A DNA stretch of 6,663 nucleotides from Candidatus Woesearchaeota archaeon (GTDB taxonomy: Archaea > Nanobdellota > Nanobdellia > SCGC-AAA011-G17 > VGLX01). A program made the position numbers and the translations under genes. Within the stretch, counting starts at the first letter, position 1. Each line of letters begins with the position of its first letter. Positions 5,764 through 6,663 of the stretch are shown here, piece after piece. Under the pieces are notes generated by a model. That model did not search any database. It had not been told where the DNA came from and saw only the letters and a program-made list of their open reading frames with translations. Location of the stretch: assembly GCA_016866645.1 (NCBI GenBank), contig VGLX01000074.1, positions 1 to 6,663 on the forward strand. Direction: 5' to 3'.

Positions 5764-6354
5764 TTAAGAAAAAATAGCCAATAATCCATGAGAGACTAGC
5801 TTTACTCCCCAAGCGAGAGTAATTAACCCTAAGACTGTTGATGATACTTGTATAGACGTTTTGCCTAAAATTTTATGGATCATATCTGCTTTGTAAAGCA
5901 TCACGGCACTTATTGCTAAGACTATGCATATTGATAGTCCTGTCTTGATCCTTCCGTAGTCATTGACTGCGAGGATTATAGACGTGATGGCTGCTGGTCC
6001 TGTTAGCAGCGGTGTTCCTATTATCGATGCTATCGCTCTTCCAGAGCTGTTCTTGGCTTCATCTAGGTTAGCCAATGGCAGGCCTAAGGCCATTTTTATC
6101 CCAAGTATTCCGAGGATTATCCCTCCTGCGATTCTGAACTCTTCTATATTAGTGCTGAAGATAGTGAGGAGGCTTTGCCCTAACAAGAGCACAAGGTAGG
6201 AAAGCAAAGCTGCTACTGTGACCGCTAGCGTAGCTGTTACTTTTCTTTCATGCTTGTCCATGTTTGATGACGCTACCAGGAATACTATTAGGCTTGCTGG
6301 CGGGTCGAATATTACGAAGAAAAGAATCACCAGTTGGATGAGCTCTTTTACCAT
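5764..6354 (-). CDS. MarC-family integral membrane protein
   Basis: A 196-residue polytopic membrane protein of the MarC family (about 200-220 residues), whose transport substrate is not established; E. coli MarC was once linked to multiple antibiotic resistance, but that role was not upheld. About six membrane segments are visible near residues 6-27, 40-66, 73-92, 108-129, 137-155 and 172-195. Family landmarks are the DPP of helix 1 (17-19; usually DPxG), FRIAGGIILG at 73-82, and GTPLLTGPAAITS at 113-125. The ATG at 6354 is supported by GGTG eight bases upstream. The gene is divergent from uppS across 68 bases and converges on the FG-GAP gene with 3 bases between stops, so any terminator must lie inside coding sequence; a T6 run (minus strand, around 5770-5774) falls in its last codons. 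No operon partner is visible. Confidence 0.92.
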   Translation of the reverse strand: MVKELIQLVILFFVIFDPPASLIVFLVASSNMDKHERKVTATLAVTVAALLSYLVLLLGQSLLTIFSTNIEEFRIAGGIILGILGIKMALGLPLANLDEAKNSSGRAIASIIGTPLLTGPAAITSIILAVNDYGRIKTGLSICIVLAISAVMLYKADMIHKILGKTSIQVSSTVLGLITLAWGVKLVSHGLLAIFS

Positions 6355-6362
6355 CTTGATCG

Positions 6363-6366
6363 CACC
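6363..6366 (-). promoter_or_regulatory. Shine-Dalgarno site of marC-family gene
   Basis: The minus strand reads GGTG followed by eight bases and then the ATG. GGTG is part of the archaeal anti-16S consensus GGAGGTGAT. This supports the chosen start and implies a transcript with a leader, unlike uppS on the other side. Confidence 0.5.
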
Positions 6367-6391
6367 GTTTTATTCTAAATGATAGCCAAAG

Positions 6392-6411
6392 GTTTTTAAA
6401 CTTATTTATAA
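6392..6411. promoter_or_regulatory. Overlapping divergent TATA boxes for marC-family gene and uppS
   Basis: On the plus strand TTTTTAAA (6393-6400) lies at -30 to -23 from the uppS ATG, preceded by a purine-rich CCAAAGG that could be the BRE; this predicts a leaderless uppS mRNA. On the minus strand the same bases read GTTTAAAAAC, next to TTATAAATAAG (6402-6411); either could drive the marC-family gene with a 15-25 base leader containing its GGTG site. Confidence 0.5.
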
Positions 6412-6422
6412 CTTGAGAGATT

Positions 6423-6663
6423 ATGGAAGGTCCAAAACACGTTGCGGCGATAATTGACGGAAATAGACGGTTCGCAAGGAAAATCAAGATTAACCCTTTG
6501 AAAGGTCACGAATATGGTGTTCAGAGGATTTGGGATGTTTTTGATTGGGCTGAAGAACTAGGTATTAAAGAATTTACATTCTACACTTTCTCAACTGAGA
6601 ATTTTAAACGTGATAAAGTCGAAGTGGATTATCTGATGAAAATATTCTACAGGGAGTTTGACA
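6423..6663 (+). CDS. uppS: cis-Prenyltransferase (polyprenyl diphosphate synthase), 5' part
   Basis: Only the first 80 codons are in the window; the gene runs off the end in an open frame. The enzyme adds isopentenyl diphosphate units in cis to an allylic primer, making the long polyprenyl diphosphate that becomes the lipid carrier for glycan and N-glycan assembly at the membrane. Visible signatures are HVAAIIDGNRRFAR at residues 6-19, containing the catalytic Asp12 and diphosphate-binding DGNxR, then KGHEYG at 27-32, and the substrate-binding YTFSTENFKR at 54-63 followed by the EV of the next helix. Full-length family members have about 230-260 residues, so roughly a third is seen. Product chain length cannot be judged. 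The ATG has no Shine-Dalgarno but has a TATA-like box at the leaderless spacing. Confidence 0.93.
   Translation, partial: MEGPKHVAAIIDGNRRFARKIKINPLKGHEYGVQRIWDVFDWAEELGIKEFTFYTFSTENFKRDKVEVDYLMKIFYREFD

Noticed and set aside
5760..5779. GGCT...AGCC hairpin between the convergent stops
   Set aside because: Only 4 base pairs with a 12-base loop and no following T run on the plus strand; too weak to call a terminator.
1..6663. CRISPR array, insertion sequence, att site or integrase
   Set aside because: Looked for evenly spaced direct repeats, terminal inverted repeats and transposase/integrase motifs; none seen. The tRNA gene has no duplicated 3' end in the window.

Overview
The window looks like a piece of an archaeal chromosome. 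The evidence is AT-rich TATA-like boxes (TTTAAATA type) about 24-31 bases before several start codons, apparently leaderless genes (serS, the AAA+ ATPase, uppS), occasional GGTG-type Shine-Dalgarno sites, an Orc1/Cdc6-like ATPase, and a tRNA gene without encoded CCA. Compact gene packing and a membrane protein with FG-GAP repeats and an extracellular beta-sandwich would fit a DPANN-type lineage (Woesearchaeota/Pacearchaeota-like). That placement is inference; archaeal origin is the firmer claim.

Layout. On the minus strand, a small winged-helix regulator (1107-1409) is followed 20 bases later by prs (7-1086), probably one unit. A 204-bp divergent region (1410-1613) separates it from plus-strand serS (1614-2888). 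A tRNA-Pro gene follows (2943-3016), whose anticodon reads AGG. Next come two plus-strand genes 26 bases apart: an AAA+ ATPase with a C-terminal winged helix (3083-4087), and a single-pass membrane protein (4114-5760) with two copies of a 74-residue cytoplasmic domain, an outer beta-rich region and three FG-GAP calcium-binding repeats. A minus-strand marC-family gene (5764-6354) converges on the membrane protein with only 3 bases between stop codons. A 68-bp divergent promoter region separates marC from uppS (6423 onward), which runs off the window end.

The housekeeping genes supply PRPP (prs), seryl-tRNA (serS), a proline tRNA and a polyprenyl lipid carrier (uppS). The least explained part is the ATPase/membrane-protein pair. 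Order, spacing and predicted topology (cytosolic ATPase beside a protein with a large cytosolic N-terminus and an extracellular sensor- or adhesin-like C-terminus) suggest the two work together, but no function can be assigned from sequence alone.
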